DNA of 64,000 bases from contig NC_133937.1 of NCBI RefSeq assembly GCF_031877795.1, forward strand, positions 18,875,501 through 18,939,500, given 5' to 3'. Made by a program: the position numbers and the translations under genes. Positions 24,101-36,100 of this stretch are shown in pieces. The stretch is from Strix aluco (lineage: Eukaryota; Chordata; Aves; Strigiformes; Strigidae). Below the pieces are notes generated by a model, which ran no database searches, was not told the origin of the DNA, and saw only the letters and a list, made by a program, of their open reading frames with translations. Each line of letters starts with the position of its first letter. Position 1 is the first letter of the stretch.

Positions 24101-27100
24101 TTGGTCACAGATCTTGACTTGTGTTGCAGGCTGCTGTGAGTAATTGGGTCAGACCACAGACCAGTAAAGGTTATGTAGACTTTCTCTGACACATTATGTC
24201 ATCACAGTTTTTGGTCCCATTGCAGACTTGGACCCTTTTATTATTTTTTTTTCATAATTCCCAAAAGCCTCTGTTTGTTCAGCATGGATACCACTGTATA
24301 AATAAGCTAAAAATATTTTTTGTTTTTGGTCTGCAGAATTTTTTTCTTATCTAAGGCAGCCCAGCTTCAAGAACAAAATGTTCTCTGTATAGTCAATACA
24401 GTCAAAAATAATTTATCTTCCCAGCTACCCATAAAAGCTGAAACATAGTAATCTGAATTGTCGCACTTAATTAAAGGACCTGCGTGTAAGGGATATCTCC
24501 AGCTTCTGCTGTTGGGTGACCCCCAACTCTACTGCCTGGGTTGGAGCCCATGCTTGATGTGTCGCCAGTGGAGTCCCAAAGAATAAGCCAGGACAGTCAC
24601 TGCTGAGATCCCGTCTTTCTCCAAGGACCTCATACAACATAACTAAGTCATCCATGCTACGTGCCTAAAATGAGACTATCTAGATTCCTCCTGATGTGGA
24701 TAGTGCTATATACAAAAGACTGAGGAAGTATTTGGGAAATTGATGAACTTCCAGTCTTTTAATAACAATAATGATGCTCAGTGATGAAAATAGATTAACT
24801 ATGCAAAATTTGTGTGTTGCAGAACAGAGTCAAAAGTCTGGTCACCACTTGTAAATGAGGAGGGAAAGACGCATCCTTATAAGATGAATCTGGCCTCTCA
24901 GCCACAGGTGAGTAATGGAGTATCTGCATGCTCACGTTCCTGCTTACTCCTGTCTGACTTCGGAGCCATTTCTGACCTGATCCTCCAAGGAGCTGAGCAC
25001 GTGTCACTCCGTTGGTCACATTGGGGATAGCACCATGCCCCATACCTCCTAGAAATCACGTGGCCCTTGGAAACCTTCAGAGATAGACTTCCTCCCTCAT
25101 GGTCAGAAGCCTGCTGCTATGGAGAGCTAGTCGGATACCTTGCCAAGGGTAAGCTGCTTGGATCAGAGGCTATCTGCATGCTCACACCTACCATAGGGCA
25201 CCTAAGGCACTATAGACAGGTGGCTTAATAAGTCATTGCTACTGTTGCTAAGCCTCTTGATTTTCATAGATAAGAAAGGTCTTGGGAGGGGAGGAAAATT
25301 ATTCAGACTTAGTGGGTTTTTGCTGGGTTTTTTTGTTGTTTTGTTTTTTCCTCTTATTAGCAGTCTAGCCATGTAGAAAGTGGAAGAGAAACACACCAGC
25401 CTTTTACTTTTTAATCTGTAGGGCAGATCTTGCAGCCTCTGTCTAGGAGATTGGTTTTGTAATCTTTTGTCAGCCTTGCTTCATTGGTCTGCTGCCTCTG
25501 TCAAGTAAATGTAGTAATAACAGTGACCTGTGCAAGGACATTGCCTGGGCTACGTTTAGAGGGTTACACTGCACAAATCTACAATAACTGCACTAAAATC
25601 AGTGGCACTTCTGTGGATTTTCGCTGGGGCAGTGACACAGATTCTGGTCCTAGCATGCATCCCATGTGAGTCTTTCTAGCAAAATAAGGAGAGATAAAAC
25701 TAGCTTGACTCTGCAGTTAATTAAGTTCTAATATGTCTGTTTGGGTTGGAAAGGACCTGAACCTAAAGTGACACATGTGCAGCAACACTGTGCCCAGACC
25801 TTGGCCTGGGATCTGTCCATGCTCCCTCTCATGCCAGGCTGCTGTGTGTTGCTTGGCTCGAAGGCGTGGTGTGGCGTTCTCTAGGTGTTTCATAACTTGG
25901 CCAAGGCACAGTGTGACACTGAGCCATTTGGACTTAGGTTGGGCTGAGGCTGTGCACTGTCACCTTCCTGTGACACTGTTGAGCTGAGGTCTGATCAGCT
26001 GCCCCAGCTTTGGAGAAAGCTTTGCAGCTTTCTGCTGCATACCTTGAGACTCGAGGGCTATCTTTTGCCGAAGGAGTGGGGCAGAGTCTGCAGTGAGGCT
26101 TTGCTGCAGGGCTGCAGAGGTTTATTGTTTAATTCAGCAAGAGACCCGATCCTGGAGACCAAGTCCCTGACCCAGCTGTTAGCCAGAATTTAGCTAAATG
26201 CCCCATCATTAAATACGGGGCACTGCACATGCCATGCAGGAGTTTAACATAGTTCACCAAGTTTGTTAACTGTGGCAAGAAACCTGCTGCTGCAGCACCC
26301 CTGTCACTAGCTGCACCACACTTTCTCCCTGAGTCCAGCCTGTGTCACTGGATAGATATCCACTGCTGGTCAAGTACTAAACATAGGCTATTTTAATTAA
26401 CTGATACCACCTCTTTCTTAAACTCATTTGCTATGGCAGTTTTGACCCTTTAGTCCGTTGCCCTGTGGGAGGAATGTGTGTGTGTGTGTGTGTGTGAGTC
26501 AGCCCTGGACTGTTTCAGGGAGCCTACTGCAACTCAGTAAGAAAGATGGGTGAGAGTGACTAACCTTAATTCTGGTCTTTAACTTACAAGTCATGCCCTG
26601 CTTTCTAAAATCCAAGTAAATGCCATCACGAAGGTCAGACTCTGCAGGATTTGGCAGTAATCCTGGTGGTGGAGTGCGTTCCCTCCTAAACCCTAACCTT
26701 AGTCCTAATCCTGGTTCTAACTCTGGCCATTATATAGATACCACAATGCTGCCAGTTCATAAGTGTGGCCAAACTGAATTTGTTGATACCAATCTGTAAC
26801 TAACTTCAGCAGAAGAATTTGGTGAAAAAGTGACTGCAGACAGATTCCTGTTACAAACCTTATCTCTGAGCAGTGACCCTTGTCTTAATCTTGCACTAGA
26901 AACCAACTGTGGCCCGAAAATTAGGCTTTGACCCTTGTGATGGCTGATACTAGAAGAATTTTATTTCTTGGTGTAACAGGAACATTCAAGCTCTTACAGA
27001 AGTCTTGCCTTTCTTCTTCCCTTCCTTAACATGAAACCAATTAAGTAATTTGCAGTGGTCTACATGAGTGGTGCTTGCTGTTTTTCAGAGCATGGGGCTT

Positions 27101-30100
27101 TCCTTTAAAGGGCTTTGCCTGCTACATACTCAAGCAGAGGAATTTAGCGGTGTGAGGGAAGATGTATGTCTCATGTTTCCAAACCACAAGCTCCCATTTT
27201 ACCTTTCCCACTTAACAGTGCCTGAACATCCTAGTCTGCTGTGCCAGGGAAAAGTGTCATGAACACCATTAAGTTTTAAGGTGTTTTTTTTCTAAATACA
27301 CACCCGTTTCCTTTTTCAGTAGCTGACTGCAGCAAGTGAGGTTTGTGGTGAGGTCGGTCTGCTTGGAGCATGATGTCAGCAGAGCATGCTGACTCCTGCC
27401 AGAGCCATGGCAAGCATCGGCCAAGTATCTCTGGGATTGTGTCTTTGCAGCATCACCAGGGATTTCAGCCAGGCCTGCTGCAAGTCATCAGCAGAGTGCA
27501 GAAGGTGCTGTGCATATATATACTAGCATGGCAAAGTGCTATGAATTTTACTGCAAAGATACTGATCTTATTTTTCTAACAGGGTTGATAGAAGTTCTGA
27601 GTAGAGCCCAGTCTTTGAAGGCAGTGCTGTATGAGCTGTTCCGGTTTTTTTAACTTGCTGGCCAGTGAAGATAATATATTTGCTTTCCTTGGCAACAGTC
27701 TCATGCAGGACACTTATTCATTCACTTACCAAAGAAAACAGGACATGCTGAGTCCAAGTGGTTCACTTAAGTCCTGATCGAGGGTCCTCTGAAGATGTTT
27801 CTCACTGGTTTTGCACACAGCCCTTTGAATGCAGAAATACAATCATACATGTGAATAGACTTACTTCAGGCTCAAAAAAAGCAAGCTTTAAAACCTTTGC
27901 TGTAGAAATTGGATTGCAATTATTCAAATAAGTTTGTACCTTTCTTAAAATTAGGTAATTTGATGTTGTCTCTCCTACTTTCAATATCTTAACTGAAATT
28001 TCCCACAACACTTGACCACCTTGTTTTATTGGTATAGTTAAATACCTAGATCTTTGCAAAAGATCTTGCAAGAGAAATTAATTTCAGTTTGTCTCAAGAA
28101 CTGTTGTATGACTAGCCACACATTTTAAGAACATAGAAACGTTTAGTTTGGAAAAGACCTTTAAGATCATCGAGTCCAACTGTTAACCTAGCACTGCCAA
28201 GTCCACCACTAAACCACATCCCTAAGCACCAACCACATCTACACCTCTGGGGATGGTGACTCAGCCACTTCCCTGGGCATCCAATGCTTGATAACCCTTA
28301 CAGTGAAGAAATTTTTCCTAATATCCAGTCTAAACCTCCCCTGGTTCAACTTGAGGCCATTTCCTCTTGTCCTATCACTTGTTACTTGGGAGAGGAGATT
28401 AACACCCATCTCACTACAGCCTCATTGCAGGTAGTTGTAGAGTGTGATAAGGTCTCCCCTGAGCCTCCATTCTTCAAGGCTAAACAACACCAGTTTCCTC
28501 AGCTGCTCCTCATAAGACTTGTGCTCTAGACCTGCTTACACATTTTTTACCCTATTTGAAATAGCATTTTTGTTTACTTCTGTAATCCTTTTGGAGGCTG
28601 ATACTTGGTGAAATGCTGCATCATCCTGTGGAAGTATTTTCCCTTACTTGGAGTGCAAGTTCATGATATTTGGAAAGTAAAAAGGCATTCCACAACCTCC
28701 CGTGCATTCTCTGAAGTCCTGAATCCCAAGGCTGACTTCATTGTCTAAGCTGACCTTTGCCTATGAAAGAGCTACAGCCTTATTATTATTTCATTACCTT
28801 TATCTGTCTAAATTAATTTAAACTGAGGCAAGGGTGATGACAAAATCACATTTCATCAAAAGGTGCAGCAGCTTGTCGGTGCTGATGTCTCAGCGGCTGA
28901 GCCAGCTTTGTTTTGGGTGCGACCATGGCAACATTAGGGAAAGGAAATGACCGAGTCTTCTTAGTATATTTACTCAATTATTTCACTTGCACTTCTCACC
29001 CACATCCTAAGGATGATTGCTCAGTGTCATTTTCCCATCAAGAGCTTCTCCTCACCGTAGTGGGAAAGAATAAAATAACACATCTGCCTCTTCCTTCTGC
29101 TTAACATTTCTTGAGAAAAGTGATCACAGCAAGAGAGAACAAGTTACTTGGTGGCCAAGGTAATTTTAATGCTTATGACACTGACCAGAGACCAGCATAA
29201 CTTTCAGACTGCCCTGCTCTCTGGTGACCCTGGGCCAGGCATTAAGCTCCAGACCAATGTGCTGGTGTGCGCGGCTGTATTGCCCCTTAGTAAAATGAAC
29301 AATAAAACTCTATCCCTCAGACTGTGCTATGTCTTGTCAAACCTGGGCTCTCTAGGAGAAGGTTTGTCTTTTTTTTTTTCCCCCCTGTATTTGTAGGGCA
29401 CTGAGGTCAGTGGGGCCTAGGTCTTTGAGTTGAGTGAGCTCATGTAGGGAGTGAGCTGAGAGGGACCTGCTTCGAGGGTGGACAGCACCAGGACTGTCTC
29501 CAAAAAAGCTTGTCCAACTCCCTGAAGGTGACATATGCCATTTACAGTGAGGCACAAGTATTAACGTCACTCCTCAAGAATGTCAGTGAAAACTCTTGGT
29601 TTGAGATGGATATGTCAGCTCTTCTTAACCACGGAAGATATGGGCTTTCAAACATGAGGATGTTGGATGTTTTGGTTTGTTTTTTTTTTTTTTTTTTAAA
29701 TGAGAAATAACCTCCAGCTCTGAGGGTGGATCTGGGTATTTGTGAGATGGTATAGACAGCCAGCCACTTCTGTCTTCCCAAGGCTTCTTGAGAGTGCCTG
29801 TCCTGTCCTCATCCTTGTCCTCGCAGAGTGATGTCATTGTTTCTGTCTTGTGTATTTTATCTCCTTGGATACAGAGAAGGCAGGGGCTATAGAAACTGGG
29901 TGTGTGACTGGCTTGGCCTTTGATAAGGCCATGCATGTGTGGGCAATGCATGAAGCAATAGGTATATAAAGGAACAACATCGCATTTCAGATGGAACAGT
30001 GCTGGTATATCGCTACCTGCTGTTTTTGGTTAAAAGGCGTTACCACATGGATGTGGAATGTGTCAGGGATGTGGAGGGAGAGGATGTGGGAAGCCAGCCT

Positions 30101-33100
30101 TGTTGTTTTATCCCCCTACAATAACAAAACCCCAAACCCTTCCTAATTTCTAATCGGATTTCAAAGCATTGCAAAAGATCTTTCCATAGCTGAAAAACCC
30201 CAAACAATAACAGAGAGAGAGGTGAAAGTAAAGGCACTTCTTAATACTTGTGATTGCAGCTGATGAAACATAGCATGGGGTAGAGTTTGCCATGAAGACA
30301 TCCTCTTCTGAGCTGTTGCTGCATGTTTGGCGTGAGCAGCCTCCCCGCACCAGCACGCTGGCTGGGCACAAGCGCAGCCTTTGCTCCCTGGGCAGCTTTG
30401 CAAGGGCAAGGATGGGGCCAGGGGGTTTGGCTGTTGGTCTCCACTCTCCTTCCCTGCCTGTGGGACCAGAGTGCTCTCGTTTGCTGAGGTTTGGTCAGGG
30501 GCCCGTTTTCTTAGAGTTGAGTAAACATTTATACTGAGAAATGTTTAATCTTGTTTCCTCTTGGTGTGGCTCTTGAGGTGTGCAATCCAGGAGTGCCTGC
30601 CCCGAGCCTCCGGGATCTGACTTGGAACGCAAAAACATCCCACGTTTCTGGGACCCAGTGGGGCAGCGGGTTTTGCCAGCTCGCTTGGCTGCTTGTGGGG
30701 CCGTGGGAGCTTTCACTTGTCCCTGTAACTGCAGAGCCTGGGTGCTAATTTTTTTTTAATTTGTAACATGAGGTCGGTGTGAATCCCCTGACTCCGAGAG
30801 CTGGAGCTTCAGGAAATAACCACACTGGCTAGTCTCTAAATCATGACTCCACACCTGAAACTAGTTTTTAGTAGCTTCAAGCAGCCCCCTGTTTGATACT
30901 CGACCTGTCTTTCCTCTGGGGGCTGTGGGGACGTGGCTTGGGAAGGGGCAGGGTATAGTCTGGGAGCAGGGGAGTGGTGGCAGTGGGCCAGTAGCCAGCA
31001 CCTCTGAGGCCCCAGTTCTGCTGGCTGCCTTCAGGCCATGTTGTGGGGAGAGGAAAATCCCGTTTATGGGAGAGGCTGCCTGACCCCTCACATCTCGGTT
31101 TAGTTTTATTTGGCGAGTACAAAAACACTCCACGTTTTTCCTGTTTTGGGTGGTGGTGAGGTCAGTGCAGCTGGGATGGCCTTGGCCATGTCACCACACG
31201 GCGGATGTGACCTAAGAGCTCACCCTCACCCCAGACTGCCCCCAACCTGCCCAAGAGCACATGGGGCCATGGAAGCTTCCAGGTGGTTTTATGTCCTGGT
31301 GCATCCGATGTGCCCCAGCTCAGCTGAAGGAGGTGGCTCATCCTGGGCTGTCTGTCCATCTGTCTGCCTTGCTGACAGCTGGGAAGTTCCCTGGAGTTCC
31401 ATGCCCCAATTCCCAGGACAAGCAAGTCCCATGGTGGTAGCTATGTCCATCTCTGGTGCATGTTTAAGGAAGAAGCATCTGCCCACACCACAAGCCACTG
31501 ACCGGCCCTGGGCATGGAGGTGATGGCTGACGTAGCTGTGGGGATTTCACAGGCTGGGCTGCATCATCGCTGAGTGTGGCCTGGCGCGAGTGGGGTGAGA
31601 GGGCGGAAGGGGCCATTGTTTTCCCAGATAATTTCCCGTGACGCAGCCTGCAGCCGGTGCAGTAGGAAATGCTGATCTGCTTCCTGCCCCGGTGCAGGGA
31701 CGTTTTCCCTGTCCCCGCAGCCTGGCACCGCAGCTGGTGTCTCCCTGTCAGGAGGGCTGGGGTAGCAGGGGAAGCCCCTTGGCACCCAGCTGGAAGGGTT
31801 GCGGTCAGTGTCTACAGTGCACGGCAGTGTCCTCATCTGCCCCTAGACAGGGCTGCTGCCACTAACAGCCAGTGCTCAGAAAACTCATCTGGCAGGAGAC
31901 CTGTGTATTTCACCTGAAGCTGGGGTCCTACAAACTTTGTTTGTCCTTGGGATTGGGAAATAGCTTTTTCTCGGGGATGGGGGTATTCCACTGGTGCCTG
32001 AAGGACTTGGGAGCACATGGGATTGTGCGCCAAAGCCACTTGGAGCTTGTTTGTATAGAGGAGATAGTTTCAGGTAGGGAGGGGGCTGCTGGAGGAGTAG
32101 CTTCATTCTGAAACTGAAGTAAGGTGAGACCTCTCTGAGTTCAGAAGCAGCACCCTGGCAGAGAAGTCTGTGCAGTTGTTAATTCATTTTATCTTGGGCT
32201 AGCCACTCTGCCAGCCCCTCTGAAGAGATACCTCTGCAAAGGAAGAAGGGGAGTGAGCCTGGTATCTGTGCAGACAAAGCAGTTTAGCTATTATGGTATC
32301 AGCTTATAGTGGTAAAATACTGCTCTTGATTATCCTAGCTGGAGGCTTGGGATCTTCTGTACCCTGGCTCCAGACCAAAATAACCGCTCCAGTACCCCTG
32401 CTCGCTGCTGACTGCAGCCTGCTGCAGACAGGGGTGGTGTCGGGGGACTGAGGCAGTGCCATGGCTTGCAGGCAGGGTGAGGCAAGCACTTCTGGATTTG
32501 CCTGCAGATGCCAACCACAGATGTCTCTGAAAAGATCTAATATATTAGTTGCACTCCTCTGTACTGTGGACAAAGAAAAAGCTGGTCGTGCTCTGACTGG
32601 ATAAGAGCATGTCCTTGTGTTTGACTGCCAGTTCTTTCTTTGCAAACAGACCATTGCTTACGGCTCTTGCAGTCTGTCCCCCAGCCAGGGAGGCTGTTTA
32701 ATGCTGCTTGACCCCTTTTCCTTGTGTTGGTCCTGGGAACGCCATAGCCTTAGAGATGCTGCAAACCCCAGGCATCTCAACTGCATAAACCAGGCACTGC
32801 CCCACACGTGTATACACTATAGCAGTGTTTTTGTACATTTTTCACTTGCCTACTGGTGGACAGGTTTTTGGGAGTGTCACATTTCTGATTTTTTTTTCCA
32901 GTATTAAGTCAGAGACTCTCACATAAACCCATGATTCCAGGAGCTGGGGCTTTAACAAAACAGCACAGGGCCTGCATTGGCAGTTCTGGAAAATCCCTAG
33001 GTGAATACATTTGACAGTGAAAAGATGTTATCTTTTGATCTTGGGATCATGAAAGCACTTGTTCTTTGCAAATTCCTTCCACAGCTTGAGCAGAAAGAGC

Positions 33101-36100
33101 AGCGTGGTGTGACAGGAAGTGCTGTAGAATTTGGATTATCCAAATGCCCTTTGTAATGTTACTGTTCTTGTAATACTTGTCTATAGACTCTTGAGTTATA
33201 CATCTTCTACGCTGTTCTCTAGATGGGATTTTTCTAATCTAATCTTCAGACACCAACTACTGCACCAATATCTCTACTTAACCTGTTATAAAATCCCTTA
33301 TAGTCAGTGGACTTTATCCATGTGAGAGCTACTACAGATGTCCCGACACTTTTGAAATCTTCGCTTATGGTCTTGGACATTATTACACAGCAGAAAACCT
33401 ACCTGGTGGCCAAAAGTAGGCAAAAATCTCTGTGGATTCTATGTCTGAGCCTATGTTGCAGTACTCTTGGAGTCAAGACACTAATGTGATTTCAGTCTCT
33501 CTCCTCTGTCTGGCTATTTTCTCAACACTTAACTTAAACATCGTTGAGCCCTCCATCACTGTCAAACTGATTTGGGCTTGGTGGGGGTGAGAACATGCCC
33601 ATGTGCATGTGGAGTATGTAATTGAGATGTCTTACTTCCTTAGGGAAACCAGCATTTAAAAAAACAATACTCTTAAATGACTTCCCTTTCGCTAATTCTT
33701 GGTTAATACTTAAATGTTTCTGCAATACAGGTTGTGACATGGTTTCAACTCTGAGCCTCTTTGACCTAAGAGTAATAACCCCTTTAGCCTAAAACTTCTG
33801 CCTCTGTCTTTCATTAAACCAGCTATTTATGTGTATGTCTGAAACCCTCTTCTACTTGTGGCCTCCGAATGGTGGGCTAGCATGTGTATTTAATGCTGAT
33901 GTAAGATCACTGATACTTTTCCCCACAGTGTGATATGCAGGCTGAGGTAATTTTTTTTTGCCAGAATCCACAGTTTCTGCCATGGGAAAGACTATTTTTA
34001 TGAGCACTACTTTGTGTGTTGAATGAGATTGCAACAAAGGGAGATTAGCTAATTACTCCAGGGTCTTTCTTCCTTTGGTCTGTGGGAAAGCTTCATGGCT
34101 GACGTCCATACGTATTGGCCAGAAAGCTGTGGGAGAGCAGTCCCGCCACCCCTCACCTGAACATCTTGAGCTACCCCACTGATTTCAAATTACTTATAAC
34201 TCACGAGTGTGTTTGGATCCACGCCGCTCTTCTCTGAGGGATCCTATGCTGTGCTTGATGCCTTAAATAGCATTCGAGTGCCATGAAGTGAGATGACTCC
34301 CATCTGTCAGTCTGGGAATACTAGCCAGCTGCCTAAGGAAATCTGGGGACATAAAAGTGATTTAAAGGAAAATCTGTAGGGAAACTTAGTCATACTTGTT
34401 TCTAACAAGTGTTTATCCTGTAACTATAGCTCTATCAAACAAATGCCGTGAGATGTTCAGAGTGTGGTGAAGACTCACTTAGTCGGTGTAGAAGTCAGCA
34501 CCTGTATGGAGCGGGAGGGGGTAACTGGTTGTGTTCATTAGAGCTGGGAACTATGGGCCCAGCATGTGAAGAAGGGCCCTGTTTCATCCTGTGCCATTGG
34601 AAGCTAGCCCTGTATTGAAGCCATGCCCAATCTCTACAGCTAGCTGAAACATTTCAAAACGCACATTTTGGTGCCATCTTTTAGAGCCCTGGATATTTCA
34701 GCCGCCTCTGTGAACATTAGACCTTTCTTATGCCTGCTCTAGAGAAGCCCTGTTGTACTTTCTTCTTGCTTTGGTCAAGTGTCTTCTCTGGGGAGAAATA
34801 AGCCCTGGATGTTATTATCTCTGCCCCAAGGCTGCTAATTCCTAGCCTGCTGAACTGGTGAGGGGGTTTAGAAATGTCCCCATATTTGTTAGTGCTGCTT
34901 GTGATTCAGAAGACTCTTATTTCATGTCTTATTTAACTTGGATTTGGCCGCTTTCTTATTAACTTGTAACTAATGTTTCTAAGTATTCACTAATACTGCT
35001 GGAAGCCTCCAGTTTTCAGCAAACCCAGAACAACTAGGTGATATACTTCTGACACTGAAGTCATCTCTGGCAGTTAGCTATCACTGCCTGTGGACAGGCT
35101 TTTGTATTAACAATTATCATCTTCACAAATTTATTGTGAGAATTTCTTGTCCAGAAGGTCCAAAGTTGTTCATCAAACACAACTGTGAACCTCAGTCTTA
35201 GCTGAAGGAGCAGATGTGCTCCAGAGCACTTGTAGTAATGACAAATGCCTTCTTTTTGGGTTGCCTTTATCTAAGAAAAGCCAGACTTTGAGACGTCATT
35301 GAAGAGTGCTCCTCTTTCTGCCCCTCATGTTCACTTTTCCATAGAAATCAGCTCTGCTTTCAGGAATTGCAAGGAATGCTTATCATCTGTAGTCTTGCAT
35401 GAGAAGGTAGGTCCAGTGGCTTACTGTAGGCTTGCAAGAGCTCCCTGGTGTGTGGCACCTTGAGCTAATAGCTCTGGCAGTGTTTCTGAGCTCTTATGTT
35501 CCCAGCATGTAAACTCTGAAATGTCCTGAAGGTCAGCCTGAAAGTATCCAGGATGGGGCTGGGGGCCCTCGTGACATGTGGGGGACACTCACCTGCTTTG
35601 GTGGTTGTGGTTGCATGCTCCTCAGCTGGCACCACAAGCAAAGCCCACCACTGCAGCGGCTGCTCGCTCCAGGCTGCCCCGTCACATCCCACCTGCATGC
35701 CTGAGCACCTCTGATTTTTGCCTCTGCTCCTTTGCATGCAGAAAATAAGGCACATAGGAAGTGCACACAACCGGAGCGCGGTGCCCTTCACTACTGCCAC
35801 GGCTTCTGCCCCCAGAGTGATCACTGCTCAGTACAACAGCCCAGCAGGCCTCTACTCCTCAGAGAACATCCAGAACTTCAACAGTGCAGTAGAGTCAAAG
35901 ACATCACCTGGGGCTCTGGAGCCTACCAAGCTGTAAGTATCTTCCTTGCCTCCCCTCCCTGCCTGGGCCCCCAGGGGAAGGCTCCAGGAGTTCCCTGCGA
36001 GGGTATCAATATGTTAACTGAGAAAAGCTCTCTTTCAGGACAAGGGAAGGAGCAGAGGCACAAGTGTGGATGTGGTTCCTGGGGGCAGGGCTCAGAGGAG

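Larger units (their letters stand above)
14789..24822 (+). other. PDLIM1: PDLIM1 intron 2
   Basis: A 10.0 kb intron. It holds a truncated CR1 3' end at 17800-17859, an interleaved local repeat at 18794-18870 and a short imperfect duplication around 21760-21800. No exon-like frame with flanking splice signals was found. Confidence 0.8.
24908..35741 (+). other. PDLIM1: PDLIM1 intron 3
   Basis: A 10.8 kb intron. It holds a (TG)11 repeat at 26475-26496, a degenerate telomere-like hexamer array at 26685-26726, a 0.4 kb antisense CR1 fragment at 28128-28533, a possible ancient SINE at 29208-29330 and a T17 tract at 29681-29697. The section from about 30.3 to 32.5 kb is GC-richer than its surroundings but shows no exon. 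Confidence 0.8.

Noticed and set aside
28284-28529. An 81-residue open frame in intron 3.
   Set aside because: It lies wholly inside the antisense CR1 fragment.
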